A DNA stretch of 64,000 bases from Fibrella aquatilis (GCF_017353255.1 NZ_JAFMYU010000028.1:1-64000), one strand, 5' to 3'; counted from the first letter of the stretch, positions 8,708 to 16,546 are shown. Made by a program: numbers and translations. The notes: generated by a model from the sequence alone, not told the origin.

Positions 8708-9193
8708 ATGGAACCATACACCATTCCGGCCCAAACGCGCATTGGGCATGTACACCTGAAAGTGGCCAACCTGAAGCGGGCAATGGCCTTCTACTGCGAT
8801 TTGCTGGGCTTTGAACTAGTTACCATGTACGGCGATCAGGCGGCGTTTGTGTCGGCGGGGGGCTACCATCATCACATTGGTTTAAACACCTGGTACAGCA
8901 AAGGCGCACCCCCAGCCCCGACGCGGGCGGCGGGTTTGTTTCACACTGCCATTGTCTACCCCACCCGCCGCGATTTGGCCGTAGCCCTGCAACGGTTGCT
9001 GGATGCCGACTACCCCATCACGGGGGCCTCAGACCACGGCGTGTCGGAGGCAATTTACCTGAACGACCCCGACCAGAACGGCGTCGAACTCTACTGGGAC
9101 CGCCCCCGCGAGCAATGGCCTCGCCTGCACGACGGTAGCATCGAGATGTACACGCGGCAGTTGGATTTGGAGGGACTTTTGAGGGAAAAGTAA
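8708..9193 (+). CDS. VOC-family dioxygenase/glyoxalase-like protein
   Basis: A 161-residue vicinal-oxygen-chelate protein, close to the catechol-2,3-dioxygenase-like group. Two beta-alpha-beta-beta-beta modules are visible. Likely metal ligands are His in GHVHLKV (about 14-18), His near 60 in YHHHIGLN and Glu in GVELYWDR (about 141). The YLNDPDQNGVELYWDRP signature is typical. The substrate cannot be told from sequence. It is monocistronic and convergent with the PhyH gene; its stop codon is the first triplet of the palindrome that follows. Confidence 0.9.
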   Translation: MEPYTIPAQTRIGHVHLKVANLKRAMAFYCDLLGFELVTMYGDQAAFVSAGGYHHHIGLNTWYSKGAPPAPTRAAGLFHTAIVYPTRRDLAVALQRLLDADYPITGASDHGVSEAIYLNDPDQNGVELYWDRPREQWPRLHDGSIEMYTRQLDLEGLLREK

Positions 9194-9325
9194 TGATTTA
9201 CGATGTACGATTTACGAATTACGATTTTTGCTGACGCATGGGTTTGCCGTAGAGCAAAGGAGTGCCGCCCCGGCGGACCGGTCAGCAAAAATCGTAATTC
9301 GTAAATCGTACATCGTAAATCATTA
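9191..9325. repeat. Perfect 45-bp heptad-armed palindrome between convergent genes
   Basis: Arm 9191-9235 is the exact reverse complement of 9281-9325 (45/45). The left arm reads in 7-base units from 9195 (GATTTAC, then GATGTAC, and onward to 9229) and ends with the core TTTTTGCTGACG. The 45-base centre holds CGGTCCGCCGGGGCGG on the minus strand (9265-9280). The stop codons of both flanking convergent genes lie in the arm ends. In RNA it would be a strong two-way hairpin. Confidence 0.9.
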
Positions 9326-10348
9326 CAACGCTTCCCCTGCCTTAAAAATGTCTTCTTCCTCCAGCAGCAGGGGGTTTTTGAAGACGTCGGCGTTGTTCAT
9401 GGTTACGCGCATGGGTTCTTCGGTAGACCGGTAGCGGTGGTGGCGGTAAGCCTTTTCCGATGAGTAATGGCATACGAATGACTTGCGGGTCTGTTCGGGG
9501 TTGCCAATGGGTTCGCCGCCGTGAGCGAGGGCCGCGTGCCAGATCAGCAGGTCGCCTTTTTTGATGAGCAGCGTCTTGCGCTCCAAACCCAGTTGCTGAC
9601 ATACCCGGTCGAGGTAATTGGCAAAGTCGTCGGGGTTGTGCGTCGACTCACCGTTGAAGAAGATGCCGTTGCCAAAATCGAACTTCTGCACCTTGTGCGA
9701 CCCCGGGTAGTACGACAGCGCGCCTGAATCGGGCATGACGTCTTCCATGGCAATCCAGGCAGCGGCGAGGTGGCTCGGAATTTCGGATACGACGTAGGCG
9801 AAATCCTGGTGAGTGGGCTGCTGACTGCCGTACTTGAACAGCAGGCTCTGCATAGCCACCACGCGGTCGTTGAAAACGGCCTCCAGGAAAGTGACGATGT
9901 TTTTGTGCAACATGATTTTCTTGCCCACCACCGAGGCGTTATGAAAATCCATGTACTTGATATATGGTCCGTCGAGCACTTTCTGCGGCACGTCTTTCAC
10001 GGCCATAACCGGCGTCTTTTTGTACTCCGGCAGGTCAATGCGCACCTGAAGGTTGTAGTCTTCGTGGTGGTCGATCACCGTTTCCACTTCGCCCCAGAGC
10101 ATGTCGATCCAGTCGGTCGGGATGGCTTTTTCGAGGATGACATAACCGTTTTTTTGCCAAAACTCAAGCTTTTCGGCCAGGTCATAGGGCAGGTTCTTAG
10201 CCGCCTCGAACTGCTGGCTGAACGCCTGTACGTTGGCATTGGGCTTGTCGATCCAGGGAAGAGTCTGGGTGTCGAATTCGGTAACGGGTTTTGGTTTAGG
10301 TTGCAGGGCCTGTTTTACGGTGCCTTTCAACCGGTCAATGATGCTCAT
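9323..10348 (-). CDS. Phytanoyl-CoA dioxygenase (PhyH) family oxygenase
   Basis: A 341-residue Fe(II)/2-oxoglutarate-dependent oxygenase of the PhyH family. The iron ligands are visible as His and Asp in QPTHQDFAY (about 178-181) and the distal His in LAHGGEP (about 275), followed by Arg in RKSFVCHYS for 2-oxoglutarate. Such enzymes hydroxylate acyl chains or small metabolites; the substrate here is unknown. There is a 60-residue N-terminal stretch before the core. No signal peptide. It is convergent with the VOC gene. Confidence 0.9.
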   Translation of the reverse strand: MSIIDRLKGTVKQALQPKPKPVTEFDTQTLPWIDKPNANVQAFSQQFEAAKNLPYDLAEKLEFWQKNGYVILEKAIPTDWIDMLWGEVETVIDHHEDYNLQVRIDLPEYKKTPVMAVKDVPQKVLDGPYIKYMDFHNASVVGKKIMLHKNIVTFLEAVFNDRVVAMQSLLFKYGSQQPTHQDFAYVVSEIPSHLAAAWIAMEDVMPDSGALSYYPGSHKVQKFDFGNGIFFNGESTHNPDDFANYLDRVCQQLGLERKTLLIKKGDLLIWHAALAHGGEPIGNPEQTRKSFVCHYSSEKAYRHHRYRSTEEPMRVTMNNADVFKNPLLLEEEDIFKAGEAL

Positions 10349-10440
10349 GTCTATCAGAAGTTATTGTGTAGCAGGCTGCCCTGCGATGGTATCGTTACGC
10401 AAAAGTAGCCAATAGCCGCGACCCTCCGCAGCCCGCAGGC

Positions 10441-11319
10441 TCATTCGCGTTCCTCTTTAGCACTTGCGAAGGCTTCAATCGTCATTGTCGGTTTACCCAG
10501 GTCGGCCCAGGTGCGGGCGGCTTCGAAGCGTTCGGGGTAGCGGTTCAGGGCCTCGCCGATATGGTAGCCGTAGTCGGCCTGCTGCGAAAAGTGCCTTCCC
10601 AGGGCCAGAAAAGCCATTGGCATGGTTATAACCCGCCGTTTGGGGCCGGGCAAGCTGGTCACTAGCCGCCGCGCCGCCGACAACTGATCGACGGCTTCGG
10701 GACCCTGAATGACGTATTCCTGGGCTTCGCCGGGCTGGGCAATGTGCAGCGCCCGCGCTACCTGCCGCCCGTAGTCGTGCGCCGCCACAAACCACGGCCG
10801 CTCTGCCGATTGCCCCAACACCAACACCAGCGGCCCCATCGCCTGCGTGCCCAGCATGGTTTCCATAAAATTCGACGGATAAAAAATGCTGTAGTCCAGC
10901 CCCGACGTTTTAATTAGCTTCACAGCTTCGTGCTTGAGGCGAAATACCCACCAGTCGAAGCCGTTCATGCCCTGATAGCGCATCACGATAGACGCCAGGT
11001 AAGCCACCCGCGTGACACCAGCCATTTTTGCTGCCGCCAGCAGGTGCCGCAGGCCGTCGGTTTCGGTGTGGAAATCGCCTGGTTTTTCGGTCTGTTTGAC
11101 GGACAAACTCAGGTACACCACCGCACAACCTGCCAGGGCGTTCGGCAATGATTCGGGCTTCTGTAGATCGCCAAAGGCCACGTCGGCATTCGGGAAAAGG
11201 CGTTTTGCGGCTACTACGTCGCGGGCAATGATTCGCACGGCAAATCCTGCACGGATTAACGCTTCCGCGACGGGTTTGCCAATAAGGCCGGTGGCACCGA
11301 TGAAGGCTAGGGGAGTCAT
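10441..11319 (-). CDS. NmrA-like atypical SDR, NAD(P)-binding protein
   Basis: A 292-residue protein with an N-terminal Rossmann fold (FIGATGLIGKPVAEALIRAG, residues 6-25) of the NmrA/atypical short-chain dehydrogenase class. These bind NAD(P) and may act as redox sensors or reductases. The canonical Tyr-x-x-x-Lys catalytic pair is not evident. The gene lies downstream of the DsbA-like gene on the same strand; the 157-base gap between them is filled by a palindrome that includes this gene's start codon. Confidence 0.85.
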   Translation of the reverse strand: MTPLAFIGATGLIGKPVAEALIRAGFAVRIIARDVVAAKRLFPNADVAFGDLQKPESLPNALAGCAVVYLSLSVKQTEKPGDFHTETDGLRHLLAAAKMAGVTRVAYLASIVMRYQGMNGFDWWVFRLKHEAVKLIKTSGLDYSIFYPSNFMETMLGTQAMGPLVLVLGQSAERPWFVAAHDYGRQVARALHIAQPGEAQEYVIQGPEAVDQLSAARRLVTSLPGPKRRVITMPMAFLALGRHFSQQADYGYHIGEALNRYPERFEAARTWADLGKPTMTIEAFASAKEERE

Positions 11320-11476
11320 AGGTGAGGGGTGGGATTTGCTTTCGCGTATGGCCCCCCGCCCTAAAGGGTGCCCGCTGGCGCAAATATATTGCTTACGCGA
11401 AGCTGTTATTGCGCCAGCGGGCGCCCTTTAGAGCGGGGGGCCATACGCGAAAGCAAATCCCACCCCTCACTTATGA
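11316..11476. repeat. 68-bp-arm palindrome filling the gap between two tandem genes
   Basis: Arms 11316-11383 and 11409-11476 match at about 65 of 68 positions. The left end contains the start codon of the NmrA-like gene (11317-11319); the right end touches the stop of the DsbA-like gene at 11477. The arms carry TTTGCTTTCGCG, and the loop carries TTGCTTACGC. In mRNA from the DsbA-like gene the stem would cover the downstream start, so it could both end transcripts and block translation. Confidence 0.85.
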
Positions 11477-12115
11477 CTAAATCACCCCCGTAGCCCGGCT
11501 GATATTAGCCACCAGGTCGTCGTAGGGGAGGTAGCCGCGGGCCACCAAAAACAGTTCATCGCCTTTTTCGACAATGACCGAAGGGAAACCGTTGATGCCC
11601 ATTTTGGCTACCAGAGCAAACTCCTGTTTGGTTTGGTCAATGATGGCCGCGTCGTTGAGGTGGGCTATAAACTCGTCGGGGTCAACGTCGTAGGCTTCCA
11701 CCAGTGGGCCGTAGTTGGCGTCTACGTTGAGGTCGATGCCGTCGCGGTAGAGGGCGTTTTGCAGCGTTCCGGCAAACTCAACGTCGCGGCTTGTTTGCAG
11801 CACCCGAAACAAGGTCATGGCCTGACCGGGCTTGTTCGAATCGGAAAGGTAGGTGCCGGGGTCGAGGATATTTTCGACGTAGGCCTGCCCGAACTGCACA
11901 CCCGTGGCCTCTTCCACAATCAGCAGCGCCGACCGGATGTACCCCATCGACTCGGAGATGGGCTGGCTGCGGGGGCCGGTCATCATGCCGCCGCTCATCA
12001 CGTCGAAGGTGAATTGGTGGTTGTAGGTATCGTGCAACCGGCGGATGACGGGGCTAAAGCCGTAGCACCAGCCGCAGAGGGCATCGTAAACGTAGATTAT
12101 GCGGGGTTGAGCCAT
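11477..12115 (-). CDS. DsbA-family thiol oxidoreductase (FrnE-like)
   Basis: A 212-residue thioredoxin-fold protein with the active-site motif CGWC at residues 15-18 (YDALCGWCYGFSPVI), a helical insert, and the cis-proline region GINGFPSVIVEKG near 175. There is no signal peptide, so it is likely cytoplasmic, like FrnE-type or 2-hydroxychromene isomerase-like members rather than periplasmic DsbA. It may catalyse disulfide exchange or glutathione-type chemistry. It is the upstream gene of a possible pair with the NmrA-like protein. Confidence 0.88.
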   Translation of the reverse strand: MAQPRIIYVYDALCGWCYGFSPVIRRLHDTYNHQFTFDVMSGGMMTGPRSQPISESMGYIRSALLIVEEATGVQFGQAYVENILDPGTYLSDSNKPGQAMTLFRVLQTSRDVEFAGTLQNALYRDGIDLNVDANYGPLVEAYDVDPDEFIAHLNDAAIIDQTKQEFALVAKMGINGFPSVIVEKGDELFLVARGYLPYDDLVANISRATGVI

Positions 12116-12167
12116 TAGGAGAGCATGCGTTTACACCCTAACTCCCCAGCCCGCCCGCCGGTTCTGG

Positions 12168-12575
12168 TTAGGGCGCAGCGACGTAGGTTTGACGGCCCCG
12201 ATTTTCTGCGTCCAACACCAGATGATTAGGCGTTATGAAGATGATTTCCCAATCGGTATATTCTGGGGGTCTACAGCGAATATTGGCACATTCGGGCTTT
12301 TCTGTCTGTAATTGTACGGGCAATGATTTTGGTGCTATATCCTTAAAGATCAATTTGTTATCCTTACTTTGAAAGAAACGAGGTGATGAACAACAGCCAT
12401 CTGCGGTACTGTCCTTGCCGTATAGCACAATGCCTTCGCGCAGAAAGGTGATGTATGCATCGGTGTTCACCGCCTTCCAGCGCTTGTATAAAGTAGTAGG
12501 GGCGGGTTCATCAGTTTTACCACAGCCAATAAGACAGCTGAGGACGATGAAAAGAAAAAAGTAGCTGGTTTTCAT
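12168..12575 (-). CDS. Small lipoprotein, paralogue of its upstream neighbour
   Basis: A lipoprotein of about 135 residues: signal peptide MKTSYFFLFIVLSCLIGC with the lipobox Cys at 18. The ATG at 12575 is chosen because it opens the signal peptide and leaves 4 bases after the preceding stop; an upstream start at 12593 would overlap it. The mature part shares LYKRWK, DAYITF, REGIVLYG, CC and the C-terminal QTYVAAP with the gene upstream, so the two are a tandem duplication. Several cysteines (CC, CANIRC) could form disulfides. Function unknown. Confidence 0.85.
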   Translation of the reverse strand: MKTSYFFLFIVLSCLIGCGKTDEPAPTTLYKRWKAVNTDAYITFLREGIVLYGKDSTADGCCSSPRFFQSKDNKLIFKDIAPKSLPVQLQTEKPECANIRCRPPEYTDWEIIFITPNHLVLDAENRGRQTYVAAP

Positions 12576-12579
12576 AGCG

Positions 12580-12990
12580 TTATGGAGCCGCAATGTAGGT
12601 TTGATCTGTTCCGTTGCCTCTATTCAACACAAGCCGATCAGTAGTTAACGAGATAATTTGCCAATCGGGAATTGTGCTGGGTTTGTAACAACTCACATTG
12701 GCACAAGCCACGGGTTTTAGGTTGCTGGGTAATGGCTTTGACGAAGCGCCCTCGAATACCAACCTATTACCAGCGACACGAAAAAAGCGCTCGTACAGGC
12801 AACAGAAATCATCTGTGCCATCGGCACCATACAAGACGATACCTTCTCGCTGGAATGTGATGTACGCATCGGCTTTTGCGTCTTTCCAGCGTTTGTATAA
12901 CCCATCGGGGGCGGGTGCGACGGTGTCTGCCTTCCGGCAACCCACGAGGCAGCCAAAGGTAAAGAGGAGAAAGAAATATCCGTTTTTCAT
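12580..12990 (-). CDS. Small lipoprotein, first of a tandem pair
   Basis: A 136-residue lipoprotein with signal MKNGYFFLLFTFGCLVGC and lipobox Cys 18. It is related along its whole length to the downstream gene (LYKRWKD, ADAYITFQREGIVLYG, FCC, ACANVSC, QTYIAAP), about half identical by eye. The pattern of a short mature domain opening with an LYKRWK segment resembles lipocalin-like lipoproteins of Bacteroidota, but this is only a guess. It is 4 bases upstream of its paralogue and probably co-transcribed. Confidence 0.85.
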   Translation of the reverse strand: MKNGYFFLLFTFGCLVGCRKADTVAPAPDGLYKRWKDAKADAYITFQREGIVLYGADGTDDFCCLYERFFRVAGNRLVFEGASSKPLPSNLKPVACANVSCYKPSTIPDWQIISLTTDRLVLNRGNGTDQTYIAAP

Positions 12991-13030
12991 GCCACCATGA
13001 CCCGGAAATAGGGGTTGGGGTTGGAAGAGA

Positions 13031-13262
13031 GTTTGTGGTTGGTAGTTGGTGGTTTTGCTGACGCGGGAGTAGCTGGCGCGTGGCCCCTCGACTGCGCTCG
13101 GGGTGACAACAAACTTGAATCAACTTAGGAGCTTGAATCAATTTCCCTGTCACCCCGAGCGCAGTCGAGGGGCCGCGCGTCAGCAAAACCACCAACCACC
13201 AACCACCAACCACCAACCACCAACCACCAACCACCAACCACCAACCACCAACCACTAACCAC
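13031..13262. repeat. Asymmetric palindrome with an expanded ACCAACC heptad array
   Basis: Outer arms 13031-13065 and 13176-13210 match at 33/35 and end in the core TTTTGCTGACGCG. An inner perfect 27-bp stem (13082-13108 with 13148-13174) carries CGACTGCGCTCGGGGTGACA. On the right the heptad ACCAACC continues to about 13262, roughly ten copies, while the left arm has only about three. It lies between the SpmAB gene and the lipoprotein pair, all on the minus strand. Confidence 0.85.
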
Positions 13263-13274
13263 CCCCTCCCACTA

Positions 13275-14510
13275 TTAATGAAAAAACAAATACCCCAGCG
13301 CGATGCCGGCCAGTACGCCGATGAGGTCGGCGATGAGGCCCGCTACGATGGCGTAGCGGGTTTTTTTGATGCCCACCGAGCCGAAATAAAGGGCCACGAT
13401 GTAGAACGTGGTTTCGGCGGCACCCTGGAAAATGCAGCTCAGGCGACCCACAAACGAGTCGGGGCCGAACTGCTTCATGGCGTCGATCATGAGGGCGCGG
13501 GAAGCGCTACCGCTGAGGGGGCGCATGAGGGCTACGGGCAGGGCGTCGGTAAAGTCGGTGTTGACGCCCGTGAGGCCAATGACGTATTTCATGCCATCGA
13601 CGACGTAGGTCATGGCCCCCGAATTGCGGAACGCGCCGATGGCCACCAGCATACCCACCAGGTACGGAATGATGCGCACCGAGGTCTCAAACCCGGCTTT
13701 GGCTCCTTCAATAAACGTACCAAACACGTCGATTTTTTGACGAATAGCGCCGATCAGAAACGTGACGACGATGCTCATCAATAGCACGTTACCAATTATT
13801 TTCGATACTACTTCAAGCTTTTCCTTGGGCAGCCCAGCCAGCGCCCACAAGGCTAGTCCCAGCACCGCACTCACGCCCACAATGCCGCCCAACACGGTGG
13901 TATTGAACAGGTTGAGCCGCTGCTTGATACCCACAATCAGGATACTGGCCACGGTGGCTACGTAGGTGCCAATGAGGCAGGGAATGAAAATATCCGACGG
14001 GTCGGCGGCACCCAAAATGGCCCGCTGCGCCATAATGCCGAGGGGAACGATGGTCAGGCCCGACGTGTGGAGCACCAGAAACATGATCTGGGCATTGGAG
14101 GCCGTTTCTTTGTCGGGGTTCAACTCCTGAAGACTCTGCATGGCCTTCAGCCCGAAAGGCGTGGCGGCGTTGTCGAGGCCAAGCATGTTGGCCGAGAAGT
14201 TCATAATCATCTGCCCGTTGGCGGGGTGATCTTTGGGTACTTCGGGGAAAAGCTTATTGAAAAACGGCCCGATCACCCGCGCAATGGCGTTGATGGCCCC
14301 AATCTTTTCGGCAATGTTGAGCAGGCCCAGAAAGAACGTCATCACCCCCGCCAGCGGCAGAGCAATGTCCATCACCGCCGATTTGCTGGAGTCGAACAGG
14401 CCTTCGACCAGCAGCTTGAAGATTTCGGTGTCGCCCAAAAAGATGAGCTTGGCCAGGGCCACTAGAAACGCAATGACGAAAAAACCTACCCAGATATAGT
14501 TGAGGGCCAT
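13275..14510 (-). CDS. Fused SpmA-SpmB nucleoside-recognition domain membrane protein
   Basis: A 411-residue polytopic membrane protein that joins homologues of Bacillus spore maturation proteins SpmA (about 1-200; signature NMLGLDNAATPFGLKAM) and SpmB (about 240-411; LSGSASRALMIDAMKQFGPDSF and FYIVALYFGSVGIKKTRYA). Both belong to the nucleoside-recognition/Gate family. This host type does not sporulate, and the fusion is usual in Bacteroidota; its substrate is unknown. About ten membrane segments are visible. It is divergent from the VanX-like gene. Confidence 0.9.
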   Translation of the reverse strand: MALNYIWVGFFVIAFLVALAKLIFLGDTEIFKLLVEGLFDSSKSAVMDIALPLAGVMTFFLGLLNIAEKIGAINAIARVIGPFFNKLFPEVPKDHPANGQMIMNFSANMLGLDNAATPFGLKAMQSLQELNPDKETASNAQIMFLVLHTSGLTIVPLGIMAQRAILGAADPSDIFIPCLIGTYVATVASILIVGIKQRLNLFNTTVLGGIVGVSAVLGLALWALAGLPKEKLEVVSKIIGNVLLMSIVVTFLIGAIRQKIDVFGTFIEGAKAGFETSVRIIPYLVGMLVAIGAFRNSGAMTYVVDGMKYVIGLTGVNTDFTDALPVALMRPLSGSASRALMIDAMKQFGPDSFVGRLSCIFQGAAETTFYIVALYFGSVGIKKTRYAIVAGLIADLIGVLAGIALGYLFFH

Positions 14511-14514
14511 GTTT

Positions 14515-14662
14515 TAAAGAGTGAAAGAGATAATGTGTGAAAGAGCGAAAGCCCTTGCTGTAAGTTTACGACACTGAACGCCTTCACGCAATTTATCTTC
14601 TATGACACGACTTGCCTTACTATCTTTCACTCTTTCGCTCTCTTACTCTTTCGCTCTTTCAC
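14515..14662. repeat. GA/CT heptad element whose right arm is inside a coding region
   Basis: The left part (14515-14551) is GA-rich with GTGAAAG-type units. The right part (14624-14662) is its CT-rich counterpart and lies inside the VanX-like gene. Bases 14537-14551 are the exact reverse complement of 14648-14662 (15/15); other units pair imperfectly. The same GTGAAAG wording recurs in the palindrome at 59635-59712. Confidence 0.7.
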
Positions 14663-15252
14663 AACTCGTTGACGTACAGAAAATTGACGCGTCTATTCTG
14701 GTGGAACTGAAGTATTCGACGACCGATAATTTTGTAAAGCAGGACGTGTATGGCGATCTGACAAAGGCGTACCTGCAACCCATGGCGGCCCGGAAACTGG
14801 CCGAGGCCAGCCGGTGGTTGCAGGCTCGAAAGCCCAACCTGCGGCTGCTGGTATACGACGCCGCCCGGCCCAGATCGGCGCAGGTGAAACTGTGGAATGC
14901 TCTGCCTCAATACACTGAACGTCAGCGTCGTACCTACGTGGCAGACCCCCGCGAAGGGTCTATCCACAGCTACGGTTGCGCCGTAGACCTCACCCTCGCC
15001 ACAGCGGCTGGCAAGGCCCTCGACATGGGTACGCCCTACGATTTTTTCGGCCCCAAAGCCTACCCAAAAATGGAAACCCAGCTACTGAAAACGGGGCAGC
15101 TGACGGCGGCGCAGGTAGCCAACCGGCAACTACTGCGACAGGCTATGCAGGCGGGCGGGTTCATGCCCATCGCCTATGAATGGTGGCACTTCAACGCCCT
15201 CTCACGACGGGAAGCCAAGTGGCGATTTAAGGTAGTGGAGACATTGGAGTAG
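14602..15252 (+). CDS. D-alanyl-D-alanine dipeptidase, VanX/DdpX family
   Basis: A 216-residue zinc dipeptidase of family M15D that hydrolyses D-Ala-D-Ala, used in peptidoglycan recycling or turnover. Zinc ligands and catalytic residues are present: SIHSYGCAVD (120-129, His 122 and Asp 129) and EWWH (Glu 193, His 196). An N-terminal signal peptide indicates export. Residues 8-20 of this signal (SFTLSLSYSFALS) are encoded by the CT-rich heptad repeat. The start at 14602 is the only ATG giving the signal. Its last 26 bases overlap the convergent membrane protein gene. No other van genes are near, so glycopeptide resistance is not implied. Confidence 0.92.
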   Translation: MTRLALLSFTLSLSYSFALSQLVDVQKIDASILVELKYSTTDNFVKQDVYGDLTKAYLQPMAARKLAEASRWLQARKPNLRLLVYDAARPRSAQVKLWNALPQYTERQRRTYVADPREGSIHSYGCAVDLTLATAAGKALDMGTPYDFFGPKAYPKMETQLLKTGQLTAAQVANRQLLRQAMQAGGFMPIAYEWWHFNALSRREAKWRFKVVETLE

Positions 15253-16501
15253 TTGCCACTGGCCCCTGCCGGACCTGCTTCATAGCGCGGTAGGCGATCC
15301 AGATAAAACCGGCCACTATGGCCCATTCAAGGGCATACTCGGCGAGGTAGGCGGGGTTTTTGAACGCCCTGAGGCTGTTGTAATAAGGCTGATGCATCCG
15401 CCACCAGATAGAGGGGTGGTTAGCTGCCAGGATGTTGAACACCAGCAACAGACCCAGCTGCGTACGGTTGCGGAAGTCGGTGAGGCAAAACAGGAGGGGC
15501 AGCATGAAGGCATAGGCGTAGACGCTGATGGCGCTCTGCTGCAGCACCGTCATGGCCGCAAAAATAGCCGTGTAGACCGCAGGCAGGTAGCCCATGAGCT
15601 TGTCGCGCTGCCGTACCCAGGCCGTCACCAACCCAATAACCGCTACCAGCAGGGCCAGCGTGGGCCATTTGCCTGCCTTGCCGTTTACGCCGAGGTATTC
15701 GTAGAAAAACGGGTTCAGCAACGACCGCCAGTTGGGGGCTTTCAGGTAGTCGCCTTCGTGTAGGGGCTGGTCGAGGAAGCGGGTGCCGGTAACGAGGTAG
15801 AGCCAGATAACCACCGGGATGCCAATAAGCGCCGCCCCGGCCACAAACGAGACTTTTCGGCGGGTGAGAAAGAAAATCGGAATCAGGAGCAGTACAAAAA
15901 TGGCCTTGGTCAGCAGCAAGCCTGCGCCCATCAGCAGCCCCCCCACAAACGCGTTTTGGGTGCGTTGCCAAAGCCAGTAAGCCCCGATGACCGCCCCCCA
16001 GAGCAGCACATCCTCCTGCCCGCTGAAGATGGCAAAGACAAACGGCACCGGCAGCATGTAGTAGATCAGGCACCGAAACCAGCGTTCGCCCCGCGACAGA
16101 TCGGCCCCGAAAAACCGTTGCGTGAGCCAGACGCAGCCCATTTCAAACCCCAGCAATGACAGCACAATGGTGCGGCTGTTATTGTAGATAGACACGGGCA
16201 GAGCCAGCATGTAGCCATAGAACGGGCTGTAGGGATTCAAGGCCCGCAAATAGGGTACCTCCAGCCGCATGGCCGACTTGATGATCTTGTAGAAATACTG
16301 CACGTCAGACTGTGGCTCGAAGCCCAGCACGAAGTAAGTAAGCAGAAATGGAGCCAGCCGTAGCAGTACGAAAAAGACGCCGTTCCAGGGCAGTCTCGCG
16401 CTGTCCAGATACCGTTCTACCTGCTTTTGCCGACTCAGCAGCAGCAGAATACCAACCGTCAGCACCAGAGATGAAACGGCTTTAACCAGAATAATAAGCA
16501 T
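15227..16501 (-). CDS. Polytopic membrane glycosyltransferase-like protein
   Basis: A protein of about 424 residues with roughly ten transmembrane helices, resembling GT-C type integral-membrane glycosyltransferases (DUF2029/mannosyltransferase-like). Loops with FEPQSDVQYFY near the first helices and ALNPYSPFYGY are compatible with an acidic catalytic loop after helix 1. The ATG at 16501 is preferred to a TTG at 16537. It lies just downstream of the acyltransferase gene, pointing to a joint role in surface glycan or lipid modification. The exact family is uncertain. Confidence 0.75.
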   Translation of the reverse strand: MLIILVKAVSSLVLTVGILLLLSRQKQVERYLDSARLPWNGVFFVLLRLAPFLLTYFVLGFEPQSDVQYFYKIIKSAMRLEVPYLRALNPYSPFYGYMLALPVSIYNNSRTIVLSLLGFEMGCVWLTQRFFGADLSRGERWFRCLIYYMLPVPFVFAIFSGQEDVLLWGAVIGAYWLWQRTQNAFVGGLLMGAGLLLTKAIFVLLLIPIFFLTRRKVSFVAGAALIGIPVVIWLYLVTGTRFLDQPLHEGDYLKAPNWRSLLNPFFYEYLGVNGKAGKWPTLALLVAVIGLVTAWVRQRDKLMGYLPAVYTAIFAAMTVLQQSAISVYAYAFMLPLLFCLTDFRNRTQLGLLLVFNILAANHPSIWWRMHQPYYNSLRAFKNPAYLAEYALEWAIVAGFIWIAYRAMKQVRQGPVATTPMSPLP

Positions 16502-16546
16502 GTAGTGAATGCGGGCGGTGGTATAGCCCGGCGGCAAAGGTACAGA

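Noticed and set aside
8011-8814. 267-codon frame opposite the CbpA-like gene
   Set aside because: It is the antisense shadow of the J-protein gene, which has clear domains.
9191-9325. Heptad palindromes as ordinary intrinsic terminators only
   Set aside because: Some lie in divergent 5' regions (8602, 21990), arms are far longer than needed, and T-runs are lacking; termination may be one effect but does not explain the pattern.
12809-13255. 148-codon frame beginning MVGGWWLVVGGWW
   Set aside because: It is a translation of the ACCAACC array and overlaps the lipoprotein gene; repeat artefact.
13186-13262. ACCAACC array as a CRISPR
   Set aside because: The units are contiguous 7-base repeats with no spacers, and no cas gene is in the window.
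14602-15252. Vancomycin resistance gene vanX
   Set aside because: The enzyme family is right, but no vanH, vanA or vanRS genes are near and it carries an export signal; a wall-recycling role is more likely.
15227-15252. 26-base overlap of convergent genes as a special antisense control
   Set aside because: Short tail-to-tail overlaps are common in compact genomes and nothing else points to control.
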